From Seminavis robusta (Eukaryota > Bacillariophyta > Bacillariophyceae > Naviculales > Naviculaceae): a stretch of DNA of 64,000 nt. The stretch is taken from contig CAICTM010000163.1 in NCBI GenBank assembly GCA_903772945.1, positions 1 through 64,000 of the forward strand. The letters run 5' to 3'. The number at the start of each line of letters is the position of its first letter. Position 1 is the stretch's first letter. The notes beneath the pieces were generated by a model. The model did no database searches. It saw only the letters and a list, made by a program, of their open reading frames with translations, and was not told the DNA's origin. The translations under genes were made by a program, and so were the position numbers. Shown piece after piece: positions 31,170 to 42,491 of this stretch.

Positions 31170-32315
31170 ATGAAGATTCATCCAAAACTGGCCGGACTTT
31201 TGTGGATGGGACTTCCTGTCAATGCCTTTTACATGAACCGTGCCTCGAGAGCCAAGTTTGCCAAAGCTCCCAGTGCCTTTGAAGACGTTCCTGTGGTGGT
31301 GGAAGAAACATTGAGCACTGACGAAATGGAACAATGGCTGTCGAACATTATGAATCGTGCCAAGCAGGAACCCATCTTGACCCAGTTCGAAAAGGATCAA
31401 AGCAAAACGGCCATGCCCTTGATGGAAGCGGTCAAGGTGGCAATCCATAATTCCACCCATGACGATCCAGTTTACTTGTCATCGGTCCGTGAGACTGCCT
31501 CTCATGCCTTTACCGAGCCAGTACCCTTCTTTCCACTCAAGGAGGCACTCTTTGCCAGCGGTGCCGATGATGACGAAGCAGACAAATTGGATTGGTTCAA
31601 GTGCTTTTCCAATTTTGCCAAGGTTCACGACACACTCGTGGTAGCTGGAGAAGGATCCACATCGCCATGTCTGCAGTGCCATGCCTATCAAAAAATCATT
31701 CTAGGCATTGATGGGAGTCAACTCATTCGCATTGTCCCGCCACTTACACAACAACCCAATGACGCCATACGAGCTTGTGCATCACCGACGTACATGGAAT
31801 CGGCTTATGGATTTCCCGTCAGTACAGGGTTCCATACCAAACACGATCTCTTTCGATTCCGTCATCGTGATGTCGATTGGGAGTTGGATCAAATGAAGAC
31901 ACACGGACAAGAAGAATACCGCAATCGCTTCGACAATCACTTTCAGCATTGGGCCGAAGATCCAACCATGTTCATCCCATCCACACCCCTCCAAGGACAG
32001 GACATGGATAAGTTTCACCATGGCATGTGGCACAGTACTGTCATATTGCCAGGAGACATGGTCGTGATCCCTCCTGGATGGTGGTATCAGACGTACAATG
32101 TAGAACCCAGTGTCTCTATTGCAAGTCAACGGTGTGGTGGCAGTGCCATGGCCACCAAGTTCATTCATCATGCATTGGAAACCTCCGGTGTTGATCGCAC
32201 ATTGCGACTGAACCAGGATGATGGGCATTCCGAAGAAGAAGCAATGACCATTGTCAGTGGACTCTTTGAAGTGCTGGAGGAGCACTACAGCAAGTCCAAA
32301 AAGAATGCATACTAA
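31170..32315 (+). CDS. JmjC/cupin-like protein with signal leader
   Basis: A single exon of 381 residues. The N terminus is hydrophobic (KLAGLLWMGLPVNA) and the predicted cleavage site is followed by Phe (VNA|FYMNR), then a basic, Ser/Ala-bearing stretch (ASRAKFAKAPSAF). This A|F arrangement is the diatom plastid-import signature (established for complex plastids), so plastid location is plausible. The C-terminal half reads as a JmjC-type double-stranded beta helix: YQKIILGIDGSQLIRIVPP and WHSTVILPGDMVVIPPGWWYQTYN. In active family members the WWH following the Pro-Pro-Gly is usually a metal-binding His; here it is WWYQ, so iron binding and hydroxylase or demethylase activity are doubtful. 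Substrate unknown. Confidence 0.75.
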   Translation: MKIHPKLAGLLWMGLPVNAFYMNRASRAKFAKAPSAFEDVPVVVEETLSTDEMEQWLSNIMNRAKQEPILTQFEKDQSKTAMPLMEAVKVAIHNSTHDDPVYLSSVRETASHAFTEPVPFFPLKEALFASGADDDEADKLDWFKCFSNFAKVHDTLVVAGEGSTSPCLQCHAYQKIILGIDGSQLIRIVPPLTQQPNDAIRACASPTYMESAYGFPVSTGFHTKHDLFRFRHRDVDWELDQMKTHGQEEYRNRFDNHFQHWAEDPTMFIPSTPLQGQDMDKFHHGMWHSTVILPGDMVVIPPGWWYQTYNVEPSVSIASQRCGGSAMATKFIHHALETSGVDRTLRLNQDDGHSEEEAMTIVSGLFEVLEEHYSKSKKNAY

Positions 32316-32859
32316 AGCAGAGAGACAGAGATATCCCAATGAATAGAACGAGATGAGTACAAGCACAGAAACAGTGATTCCCGTATTTGCATAAACCTTT
32401 TGATAATATACATGACACGAAACACTGGATGGCAAAACAATTGCGTCATTCCAATGACGCGGACTGAACGGTACGACAACAAGCAAACAGAATAGAACCA
32501 ATAGTTGCACAACTGGCTGACAAAACCCCTGCTGGCGGTTCACCTCCTCCCTCCTAATCAATCTACACATAAGACTGGCCACACAAAAACCAGCAACGCA
32601 CCGTCTGTCATCGTCCGGAATATCTGGAAACTCGAAGCTGAGATAATCGCGAAAAACAAAAAGTGAGCCACCACAATGAAGCTCACAAGCGTTCCAGCCA
32701 CCAAAACTCAATCTTACCATATAACAAACTCATTATCCAGCATAGACTAGACCTCTATTAGACTAACTAGTTGCAGCAGTGATGGTTCTCGCTGCTCTGG
32801 CACCCTTGGAAGCCTTTGTGTTGCTCTTAACCTTCTGGCGACGCTCCGTACCAGGATCT
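32316..32859. other. Intergenic, no gene seen
   Basis: Between the cupin-like gene and the interrupted minus-strand gene. A Lys/Arg-rich minus-strand frame (32763-32948) overlaps the end of that gene and could be its alternative C terminus. Confidence 0.4.
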
Positions 32860-35187
32860 TCATTGTACCATTTTAGCTGTTTCCTCTTCCTTGGGGATGA
32901 GAGGACCCCACTTATCATATAGCTCGATCCACTTGATGTCTTGTACACCGATAGAAGGAATAGGTTGAAGTTCCTTCATACGGAGGAGCCAATTCTCTTT
33001 AGAGTCCCATGTCGGATCTTTTAGAATCTTCTTGCTGACGGATTTCTTTTGTATCTGTTCATAGACACGGACGCCATTGATCCACTCTTGAATACACATC
33101 ATTGCGCCATTCTCCATGCCGGATGTGCACTCGAAGACATGGTTGTTGTCTATTCCACTTGCTATCCTGTACATGTACTGGTTTCCCAGCTTATCGAAAT
33201 CGAACATATCATCGGCCGTAACCCAAACCGGCTGCACTTGTGGGTGAGTAAGAGCTTTGATCATGTCTTCGGGCAGATAGATGTTGGACTATAAGAGTAG
33301 AAAGAAGTAGCAGCAAGCAAGTGGATAAGACGTTTCATTTTTCAGGTTTTCGTGGGAAGAACAATGTCCATCGTGTACCTTTCGATAGTCTTTCTTCATG
33401 CAGTTAAACAACCTGTCGCAGTCATTCTTCGTGTGCCACGGATAAGGAAGCAGCACTTTGCGCTCATGGTAACTTTCAACTTGATAAGCAAGTAGATAAG
33501 ACGGATACCATGTTGTTCTTGTTTGTCCTGGACAGTTGTCGAAGAAAAATGAGATCTCCTTGAAGGGCTCTGTTGTATAGAGTACTCCGCTCTGTTGAAG
33601 ATGCATCACAAAAGTGATGCAACGTTGTTCCCTCCTTTCTTTGCGGCTTCTTCTGTGTAAACATAGCCCGAAAGGTGATCCACGGCTGTGTCAACAACGC
33701 CAAAGCAGTATGTGTTGAGCGGACTGTAGTAGTAAGTTTCGCCTGGTTGTTCAAAGCCAAAGCAAGGAATACCCATATTCTGTGCATAGTCAGCGACAAA
33801 GCAAAGAGACCTCTCACTTGGTCGCTTATCTTTGGACTCCACGGCAATGGACTTGTATTGCTGGAAGAGAGCGCGCTGATCATTGTACATCCTGACATGA
33901 TGTGCACTTGCCGCAAGGAGTTCAACTTGCTCTTGCAATAGTTTCGCCCTTTCAATCTGTGATGCTGTGGGTGCTGTCGGTTCGCTGTTTTGTCGAGGTT
34001 GTTGTGGTTGTCCTGTTGCTTGTTCTTTGTGTTCTCCTCTTCTTCATTGTCGGAGTCACCAGCAAGTTGCATTCTGTCCAATCGGTCTTCCTTGGCTTGA
34101 AGTCGACTGACCACGTACTTGTGTCGATTGGCATGCTTGAAGCATTGGTTACAGATGTCTTCTCTAGGGCGACACACTATTAGGAGAGGGTAGTTCCTCG
34201 CCCAGTATTTGTGGAATTTCGCCCAGCTGCAGACCGGCTGTTGTTCTTTGTCGGGAAGTGGGACGTTGGATGTGACTGCTCCTTTCGAATCAATGATGTA
34301 CTTGTATCCCCTTTCATGGATGTATCTTCCGTACAGTTGCCTTTTTGAGTTGCACGAAGGCAGTTCAAGGAGTTCCTCATTGTCGTCTCTCATGGAATTC
34401 TGAACAGTGTCCCCAACCAGATCTCTAATGAATAGAGTTGCTCTTGGGCATGCTAGCTGTTTCATGGATTCGAAGAACACCGACAGCGAATTGTCCACTG
34501 CTTCTTGACTCCTGTGGGCTCTGCCGTCGTTGCCGTGGGATGTAGTTCGCTTGCCGTCGGCAATGTTCTCACAAGTTTTCCACTTCTCATAACCGAATCC
34601 AATCATTCTCATCAGAGTATCCCGACAACAAGTAACTGAGGTCGAGAGATCCCTGGCATGAGGTAGCATCTTGCTTGTTCTTCCTTGTTGAATAGATGCT
34701 TGTGTTTCATCTGTCGTTTCGTGTATTTGATCCATTCGGCCACCCAGGATAGTTGGCCCTTCCGGTCTCTCAAAGCGAATTCATAAAGAGAGTTTACAAT
34801 GACATAGAAATTGTAGCTCCGACCTTCTGGAATATCCTTGCAACAGGTGCATGCCTTGTCTCTTCCACTATTCTTCACTGAGACGCAGTTGTCAAGTAGT
34901 CGATAGGCCGCCAACCATTCTCGCAACTCTTGCTTTAAGGCTTCCACGTTGGGCGGATTTTTGCACTTCTTCCCTCTAATAAGCTTGTTTCTAATGCCTG
35001 GAGAGTGGATCTTTCTCACAGGGCTGACTTCGATGCTATTACTAGGGGTGTCGGTGGTGTTGAGAGGCTCCGTCATGGTGTAACAGGCTACGATTTCGCC
35101 ATCTTTGTTTAGCTTGGAAGGAGTTTCGATAGTGCGAAAAGTCGTGTAAGAGTGGCCTGATAGGTGTGGAGTCAGCCAATGCTGCAC
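32860..35187 (-). pseudogene. Transposon-related gene with DUF7869-like core, interrupted
   Basis: Coding-quality sequence runs on the minus strand for 2.3 kb but changes frame about three times, besides one good GT-AG intron (33378-33289) that joins KKDYRK to SNIYLPED. In order it carries a Cys-rich stretch (CTCCKDI), an LxxVIVNSLYEFAL region, a second Cys/His cluster (REDICNQCFKHANRH) and then a core with three regularly placed acidic blocks: CFVADYAQNMGIPCFG, YCFGVVDTAVDHL and ISFFFDNCPGQ. That core resembles proteins annotated with DUF7869, which are often transposon-linked and look like an RNase H-type DDE fold (recollection and inference). I see no terminal inverted repeats. It may be a decayed DNA transposon or a domesticated gene with more introns than I can place. 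Confidence 0.45.
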
Positions 35188-36133
35188 GATTAACAGTTTC
35201 GCACCGACCTGATTAGATCTGTCGGTTACGTATTACTCAGTAACTAGACCTGCGCTGGGTATGATCAATACATCGCTGGATAGCTCTATATGTTACGAAG
35301 ACGTTCCGCGAATAAAAGAATTTTCGAGGTAGCTCACATTTTGACCGACGACGGACAGACATGCGCTGGATTAAGTGTGACCAATCTTACATATCATTTG
35401 CAGCTGATTGAATCATTCGATCCCTTTTCCGCCACAGCACACGGTACCGTATAGTTACTGCAGTGACTATCTAGTAGGCGGTTATTGAATCCAACCATTC
35501 CTGCTGTCGCCGTGCGACTGCACCGTAGCATTCATGCCCCAAAAGGGAAATTCTTTTGCATATGATGGTGGCGCTGCCTTGCTGGGGTGGGGGATGATAT
35601 GAAGGCAACGAGCTACCTAGCTAGTTTCGTCTCCCGGGGACGACTTGCTTGGGCCCATGGTACTGATGAGGTTCGAACTGTGGCTTGTAAAAACAGTACC
35701 TATAGAACTCCAGTTTGACAAGCGGTGCGTGGGTTTCCTGTCAAGTACTAGTCTAGTACTAGTAATAATGTATGTATGCTTGGAAACAAACACTCTCCTC
35801 CCATTTCCCATGTGTTTTCAGGATGCTGCTAACCAAGCCAGCAGAGTGGAACTATCGCGATCTTCCGTTCTTCCTTGCGCTAAAAGTACGCGAAACAAGG
35901 GGGTTTGCGTGAATTAGCGTCACTGGCACGTGGTCGTAACATCCGAAGATGCCAGTGGACGAAATTGTTGTTGGCCATCCCACAACAGCCAAGATCTTGT
36001 CGCTGCCAGGCTATAGGAGGTAGAGGTCGAGGAGCTAGCCAAGAGCACCCTCTACCCAGATTGTGCTCTACCCCAGGGATGTCTTCTTGATTCTATTCGA
36101 TTAGTATCTGTCTGTTTGTTTGTTTGATAGTAG
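35188..36133. other. Intergenic, no gene seen
   Basis: No coding signal. Contains a CTAGTACTAGTC-like palindromic patch near 35742-35764. Confidence 0.5.
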
Positions 36134-37000
36134 ATGATCACCACCACCATGTCGCAGCCCGTGAGCACTACTAGTACTCCAGCGAGCAAGAAGATGCTGC
36201 GCGCTTCGTCGAACCGCAAATTTTCTCCTTCGTCGACAGCAAGTCCTACTGCCGTGTCACCTCCAACGGCAAGTAGCAGCAATGATGGATCTCTGACAGA
36301 AATGGCCCCAGAAGATTGGAAGGTTGTGGCAAAGCTTCCTGGCAACAAAAACTGCATTGATTGCAACGCCAAGTACCCACAATGGGGTTCCGTCAATTTT
36401 GGAATTCTCTTTTGTACAAGATGTTGTAGTGGACATCGGTGAGTCAATCAACTTTAGAAGTCCATCTCAAGATCAATGGAGTATGGGTTGGTGTGCACTC
36501 AATCTATCTTCGTTTTCTTCATTGCTCTTGTCTGGTTGAATCAAATCGAATCCAACGGCAGATCTCTTGGGACACACATTTCCCGCGTTCGATCGATTCA
36601 CATGGATTCTTGGACGGAAAGCCAAGTCAAGTTGATGAAAGTGGGTGGCAATCAGCAGTGCGAAGACTGGTTTGCCAAGCACGGAATGCGAAAAAAAGTC
36701 GGTCACAAATCCAAATACGACAACGAAACCGCCAAATTGTATTCCGAAATTCTCCTGGCTCGCGCCGAAGGACGACGAGAACCCACATCGTTGAAAGATG
36801 CGGAGCGATTGAACAAGTGGAACAAACCCATTGAACTCTGGAACAGATTCATGAAGGAAGTTGAAGGAAGGAGACACAAGTCCCTCATGCAACAATTCCA
36901 GGCCATTTCGTCCAGTTCCGATTTCTGGTTGGTTCTCTATATTTGTGCCCTGGTGGGATGGTCCTTTCTAGTTTTTATTGCTTGGCAATATCATCCATGA
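36134..37000 (+). CDS. ArfGAP-domain protein with C-terminal membrane anchor
   Basis: Two exons, 36134-36438 and 36562-37000, with a 123-base GT-AG intron inside the zinc finger; the join gives CCSGHRSLGTHISRVRS. 247 residues (242 if the better-context ATG at 36149 is used). A Ser/Thr/Pro-rich N terminus precedes the ArfGAP domain (about 59-175): CIDCNAKYPQWGSVNFGI then CTRC, the C-x2-C-x16-C-x2-C zinc finger, and the arginine finger in RSLGTHISRVRS. The chain ends with a single hydrophobic helix (DFWLVLYICALVGWSFLVF) only about seven residues from the C terminus, the form of a tail-anchored protein. It should stimulate GTP hydrolysis on Arf at a Golgi or ER-type membrane (function by family; anchoring inferred). 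Confidence 0.9.
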
Positions 37001-37964
37001 AAATAATCAGACAACAAACACAACAACAAATTGGTGGAGAGAGAAGTCGGCATGGGGCAGGTTGGACCAGCCCTTGTGCTGAATGATCCATCCACATGGT
37101 TTGGTTGGGTTTTCAACTGTACTGAATGTACAACAGTAGAAAACCTCCCTCAATTTATTTTGGTTCATGTTGAGGCAGCATATTATTGACAACAACAATT
37201 TGAATGCATCCGATCAGAGGAGGTGGGCAAAGTCGATTTGATAGTCCAGTAGGTAGGTAAGAATTAGTTAGTAGTAGCAGTAGTGGATGACCCATCCTAT
37301 ATTTAGTATTACTGTACACAGTTTTTCTTTTTGCTTTGCTTCTTCCCTTGAAATACCTCCGTTCAAACACACAACCTAGTTGCCAAAAGTTGCTCAGCAG
37401 AGGAAGCTCTGATTAGAAAATTGATCTTCTCCATTGCTTTTGTTGCATTGGTGGGAAGGAAACATTCCAACGCTCTTTGATTGTCATGGGTGGAGACAAT
37501 TGTGCAAGAGGAGGAGAGCAAGGAGTCATGTCATTGTACAAAAGTTCTAGAATTTGCACGGATTGGTCTGGTACCGATCGAGACATTGGCTGGGCATCTC
37601 TGCCCTGTGCGACTCGCCATACAGAAGGGGGGAAAGACCGGAGGCAATCGAGGCCGTGATGGAGCTACAGGAAGAACTGGTGGTGAAGCTGTGCTTTGTC
37701 TCCTTGTTTTCATCAGTGACGACAAGCTATCGTGGCAAACTATTTGCAACAGGTATCCCATGCCGTCTACTAGCCATGTTCGCCCTTAGCCTGTGAGAAG
37801 CTTGTGCTTCGGCGGATCAGCACGAAGTCATTGTTTGGAGTACGTAGCAGCGGACATGCCTTGTGTCACCTTTGCGCCATTCAATGGGCGGAGAAAAGTT
37901 TCTGTGCCGTCGTTCACTACCAGACATTCCTAGCTATACCAGTATAGCTAGATTAGAAGCAAAA
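37001..37964. other. Intergenic, no gene seen
   Basis: Only overlapping shadow frames between 37477 and 37796. No RNA gene recognised. Confidence 0.5.
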
Positions 37965-38852
37965 CTATGTTTCGGCTAGTTCCAGAGAATATCCAGCTTC
38001 ATGGGGCGTTGTGTCGATCGTCTCCACAGCTTGGTAGAAATTGGGGGCAGTTCTTTGTTGCTTTTTTTGTTTCCAGTACAGCGCTCCAACGATTGCAGCA
38101 GCAGCCATTAGAAAAAACGGTACCCCAAAGAACGATCTACCCTCGGCTGTATATTCATACTCCACGAACTGCACATCCTTGGGAAAGTTCATAAAGTTCA
38201 TGGGTTCTTGCCCACATTCTACGGCACTAATCGTCTGCATCTCGAGATTGACGTCACCCGCAGCACCCTCTCCGAGAATGGCCAGTTTCTTGATATCCTG
38301 TAGTGTTGCCAAGTCGGGACAAAATTCTACATCGTCCCTGCAAGGCACCACGGCATCTCCCGTGCGAGGATCCCAATCCAACGAAAAATCGTGAAAGGGA
38401 ATCAGCACGGTTTGAAATCCTGTGGATGGTACCGATGCATCCAGATAAAAGTGGGCCTTGTGTCCTTTGATATATGGCATTTGGGTCACGGGATCGTGTT
38501 CGGTTCCAAAGCTCAAGCGGAATCCTTGATAGGAAGGTGTGGTCGACCGTGCCACGAGCTTGATGGCACGGCACGTGGAAATGTCGTCAAAACTGCTACT
38601 GCCGTCCAGCTTGATGAACCCGGGTCCGGCAATACGGGGTAGAAAACCCACCCTTCCGTCGTATACTCCGACGCCATTTCCAATTCGAAAATCGCCGTGG
38701 GAAGGACCGCCCATGTGATCGTCGCCAAAGGTACTCCACGAGAGCTTGGGAGACGAGAAATCTTCCAGCACTACCTCATACTCTGCTGCCGATGCCATTG
38801 TCATGACGACCATGAGGCTGGAAAGGAATAATACAGTGGTGCCTCTCATCAT
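37965..38852 (-). CDS. CIA30-domain protein with signal peptide and membrane helix
   Basis: A single exon of 295 residues. A clear signal peptide (residues 1-22, ending MTMASA) precedes a CIA30-type beta-rich domain (about 25-215): LEDFSSPKLSWSTFGDDHMG, GGPSHGDFRI, SFDDISTCRAIKLVAR, YQGFRLSFGT and FQTVLIPFHDFSLDW. A membrane helix (FFGVPFFLMAAAAIVGALYW) follows at about 245-265, then a short cytosolic tail with YxxL-like YSLEL. NDUFAF1 homologues use this domain in mitochondrial complex I assembly, but the secretory leader and membrane helix here argue for an endomembrane or surface protein, perhaps carbohydrate-binding given the fold. Its role is otherwise unknown. Confidence 0.87.
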   Translation of the reverse strand: MMRGTTVLFLSSLMVVMTMASAAEYEVVLEDFSSPKLSWSTFGDDHMGGPSHGDFRIGNGVGVYDGRVGFLPRIAGPGFIKLDGSSSFDDISTCRAIKLVARSTTPSYQGFRLSFGTEHDPVTQMPYIKGHKAHFYLDASVPSTGFQTVLIPFHDFSLDWDPRTGDAVVPCRDDVEFCPDLATLQDIKKLAILGEGAAGDVNLEMQTISAVECGQEPMNFMNFPKDVQFVEYEYTAEGRSFFGVPFFLMAAAAIVGALYWKQKKQQRTAPNFYQAVETIDTTPHEAGYSLELAET

Positions 38853-41800
38853 CGTGGCGTTGCTCAGTAGTGCTCAAATAATAGTTTCAAGGACACTACT
38901 TATTAAAAACGGACCGGCTTACTTAGGGGTTGAGGCAGGGACCCAAGGTCGGAGGTCTGCCTAAGTAACTGACCGAGGGCTTAAGAGAGGGCGCAAGCCC
39001 GACAGCCCGATGGTCAGTTACTTAGGCAGGCCGGAGACCGATGGGGCACAGACGGCCCTAAGTAGCAGGTTCGTTTATAAGGGAACGATAACGGCTGGTT
39101 TTGTATTTAACGGTCGGTCTGTGTAGAACTCTGTACAAACCTACTACTGTACCACTTCCCACATACAAAACCTGCCGGTTCGTTCTCTCAATGTTCACTT
39201 CTTTAAAGAGCGCCATGTCAGCGCTCCCAAGAGACCAAAGAACATTGTGTTCGTTGCACACGTGCTGTGGACGTTTTTCCAAGATCAAGTTGGGAGGAGG
39301 ATCTGAACGGATCACGAGTCATGAAAGCTGTGACTGAATTGGGAATGCTTTTTGTGAATGAAAATAACAACGGGGGCGAACTCCCGATTAATAAGAAAGC
39401 AAACAAATGCTTGACTATCATCTGGCTGACCGTCACCAAGGAGTGCCAACAACGAGCAGACAGGATGCTGTCTGCGGGCGGAGGATAGACAGGTTGACAA
39501 GCAAGATACCAATGATTCGTCCTCGCTCTCGGTCCAACCGGGTCAAGTTTGAAAAGGCCAACCACACAACTCTTCCTCCACTTTGGCTTGAGACAGTTGT
39601 AACTTGTGTCTTGTTGTGTTGTAGCAGCCAGTCTACCGTATCTATATAGTTGTGTTGCAGCAGTAAGCAAGGTATCAACATGAAAAAGAAGTCCCACTAT
39701 TACAATATGACACTAGATTTTCTCGGGGGGGGGGGGTCAAAACCAGCGGTTCAGGCAAACATGATGAAGGCGTGTACGCTGCAGCCAATGTTCGTGACTT
39801 TTGCTTTTTGTGCCAGTCAGCATGATAATATGCTTCGATTCCTCTGCAATCAACGGTTGCCATTGAGGACAGTGAAGGTAGCCAAGATCAATTGATGCTG
39901 CTGCCTACCAGAGATCATCATCTTCCACAAGCGCAAGTGCTTGCATTACTGTATCTTGGAGCGTTGTTCTCTGCACATTTGTTGCAGAGCCTTGCTGAAC
40001 AAGTTCATGCGGTTGCACCTGTGGCTCTTCGCGAAGCCGTACATTATTGTTTTGTGCTCGAAAGCCTTCAGTCAACAGATGGATAAGAGGAATACTACTT
40101 GGAATACTTGGCACTGCAATATCCTGGATCTCAAGGTTTTCAGGTCCTGCTTGCGCCATTGTTGTATCGATGATCGATGATCAGACGGAGGATGATGGAC
40201 TTTTTGCTGCTTGTGTGCTCGAAACTGGTTTTTTTTCTTTTCATTGCTTTTTATGGCACTTCACGAACCGTTTTCATCTCCTTCCATCTTTCCTCATGTA
40301 GCTTTCTCCTGCATTATTTATTTGATATTAAGATACTCGTATGTACCATTCAGCGTACCGGTAGCGGTACCGGTACCGCTAGCTAACGTAACGAGATTGG
40401 TTCTGGATTCTGGTGACCCTTCGGCCATTCTTGGGCAAAAATTAGGACAAAGACTTATGTACCATTCACACAAAAGAATGCTGATGGTACATGTATGATA
40501 CAACGCATGTCTTAAAAGTTTCCACTGTGTATGCAAACCCTTTCAACTTGGCTTCTGCTTTGTGGACACTGAACAAAGACTTACTTCAAGGCTTTTATGG
40601 CTTATGGCTTGTTGGCCTTACCAGTTGCCAGCTCTATGGTTGCTAGCTAGTAGCTCGCCGTGTGGCTCGCCACCAGTAGAAGCCCCTGCTGGAAACATTA
40701 TGAGAATGTTGGCCAGAGCAGCGTAGGCCAAAACGAGGGAAGAAAAGGCAAGACTATAATCCAATTATCTCTGACCAGCTCTCTGATCTACCTTCTAGTT
40801 GGTATTAGGTGAAGTACTGTGAGTACTGTACAATGTACTCGAGATAGTAGAGCAGTAGCTGTTGCTGGTTCGCGCTCATCGTGCTTCTCTTGGGTGGTCG
40901 GTGGTACAACGACATCTTGGGCAGGCGCATCTTGTGCGTGAAGCTTGGCGTGGGAGCTTTCTTCTCCGAATGGGAAAGGAAACTGGTTGAGGTTCGATTC
41001 TCCGGAAAGTTTGAAACAGAAGCCAAAGCGATAGCCAGAGGGATAAGTATTGTATTACTATTCTAGAGGACATACGGATCAGTGGTTGCACGGCCCATAG
41101 CTTTGGTGGTGATCCTGTTTTCGTCGGCCCGGTCGGAGGAGCGAGCCAATATTCACACTGGAGTTCCGTAGTACAGGACCACGGGCTGCGTCAGCTGCGC
41201 CGCGGAGATGAGCGCTATGGCTGGTCTGATCAGTCAACCACTTTACCAGTTCTTTCCAGTGGTAATCACTTGCTTTCCCTGAAGCGCTGAATCTTCAATG
41301 TTCAATGAAAGCAAACTTGTGTGGGTTCACGAATCTTTGCTGCTCCGGTTTGGTCTTCAAAAGCATGTGGACTCACTCCTTTTGGGTCCTTCATGCTCCG
41401 AATGTCAGTTGCAAGAATGGCGGGCGGAGCAAAGACTGAGGTCTGGTTTCTTTGAATTATAGGCCACACAAGGTAGCTCATTCCTCAACGGCGTCAATTT
41501 TAAAAGTTGGACCTGGATTGACCCCCGATTTGAGATCACCTTTTTACAACAATCGACAGGATATCTTGAGGTGGAATTGCTACATGAGCAAGAATGATGC
41601 AAAATATTCTGGATGCATGGAAGGTGGAGATCGTTTCAATGCCAGCTGAAGCAACTGCAAGTGTCAATCTCGGATTCCACGGTCCGTGGAAAATTAAAAA
41701 GAAGACCGATCTTTTCGAATTCTTCGCACTCTGGAGATTTCACTGACTACTCTAAAAAGTCATATTAGTATGATATCGCCTGATTGAATGGGTATGTCAA

Positions 41801-42491
41801 CCATGCTTCATTCTCCGTTACAAATGGTGTAAGGCTTGGATCACGACAGCTACGTAGTAGAGGATCAATGGTTTCATGATCTCCATGCCAGAACCTAACA
41901 GCTTTTCCGACGTACCTCTGCCTGAAATCATTCTCTAATAGTCTAGTCGTACACTTTTTCTATGGTGTGATGTGTTAGATCTATGATCCTCCCTCTGCCT
42001 CATTGCCACCTGGCTAGGACCGGCTACTACAGATTTGTTACTGTATTGCAAGGCCACTGGCTACAAGAAGTGCATGTGATGGAATTGGGAAATGGTTGGA
42101 GTAACTACCAGTCTGACTGGCTAACGTACGCGGGTACATGTGGCGAGCTGACCGATTATCAATCATCAGACGGCTCTGAAAGATACCGGTACGCGATCAC
42201 GTCAGGGAACAGCGCAATAGTGCGTGCCACCACAAAGAAGCCGTACCGGTCTAACCGAAATAGCTAAAGTAGCTTGCAGCTAACTTGCTTGGTAAATCTC
42301 ACAACAAACTGGCGCCCGCCCCTTTTACATGTACCATCCACCTACATGCACGTACTCTGGCGGAAGCAGGACCACAATAAGAGAAGGCCGAGCTAAACCT
42401 AGTAGCAAGGCCAGCCAGCTGGAATTGGTTGTGGCGTTGTGGCCCTGTCTGTCATAATCTTCTGAACTCAAAGCAAAGGAGACGACGGACC
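38853..42491. other. Gene-poor stretch of 3.6 kb
   Basis: No gene with family support. It contains a foldback element (38912-39070), a run of twelve G (39725-39736) and TACCGGTA clusters (40354-40380, 42184, 42243). A minus-strand frame of 84 codons (39905-40159) and a plus-strand protein-like fragment (about 41477-41600, reading FLNGVNFKSWTWIDPRFEIT) are open but lack corroboration; they may be gene relics. Confidence 0.5.
38912..39070. repeat. Foldback (inverted-repeat) element
   Basis: Inner arms at 38954-38974 and 39012-39032 are near-perfect inverted copies sharing GCCTAAGTAACTGACC and GGTCAGTTACTTAGGC, separated by only 37 bases. Imperfect pairing continues outward (GGTCGGAGGT against GGAGACC, and TACTTAGGG against CCCTAAGTA). 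The size and lack of coding fit a MITE-like or hairpin element; I see no clear target-site duplication. It lies just upstream of the CIA30-domain gene's start. Confidence 0.75.

Noticed and set aside
39725-39736. Run of twelve G as a functional G-quadruplex
   Set aside because: A single G run cannot by itself form one, and no further G tracts lie alongside.
40984-41005. GGTTCGATTC, a possible tRNA B box
   Set aside because: No A box, no acceptor pairing and no cloverleaf around it.
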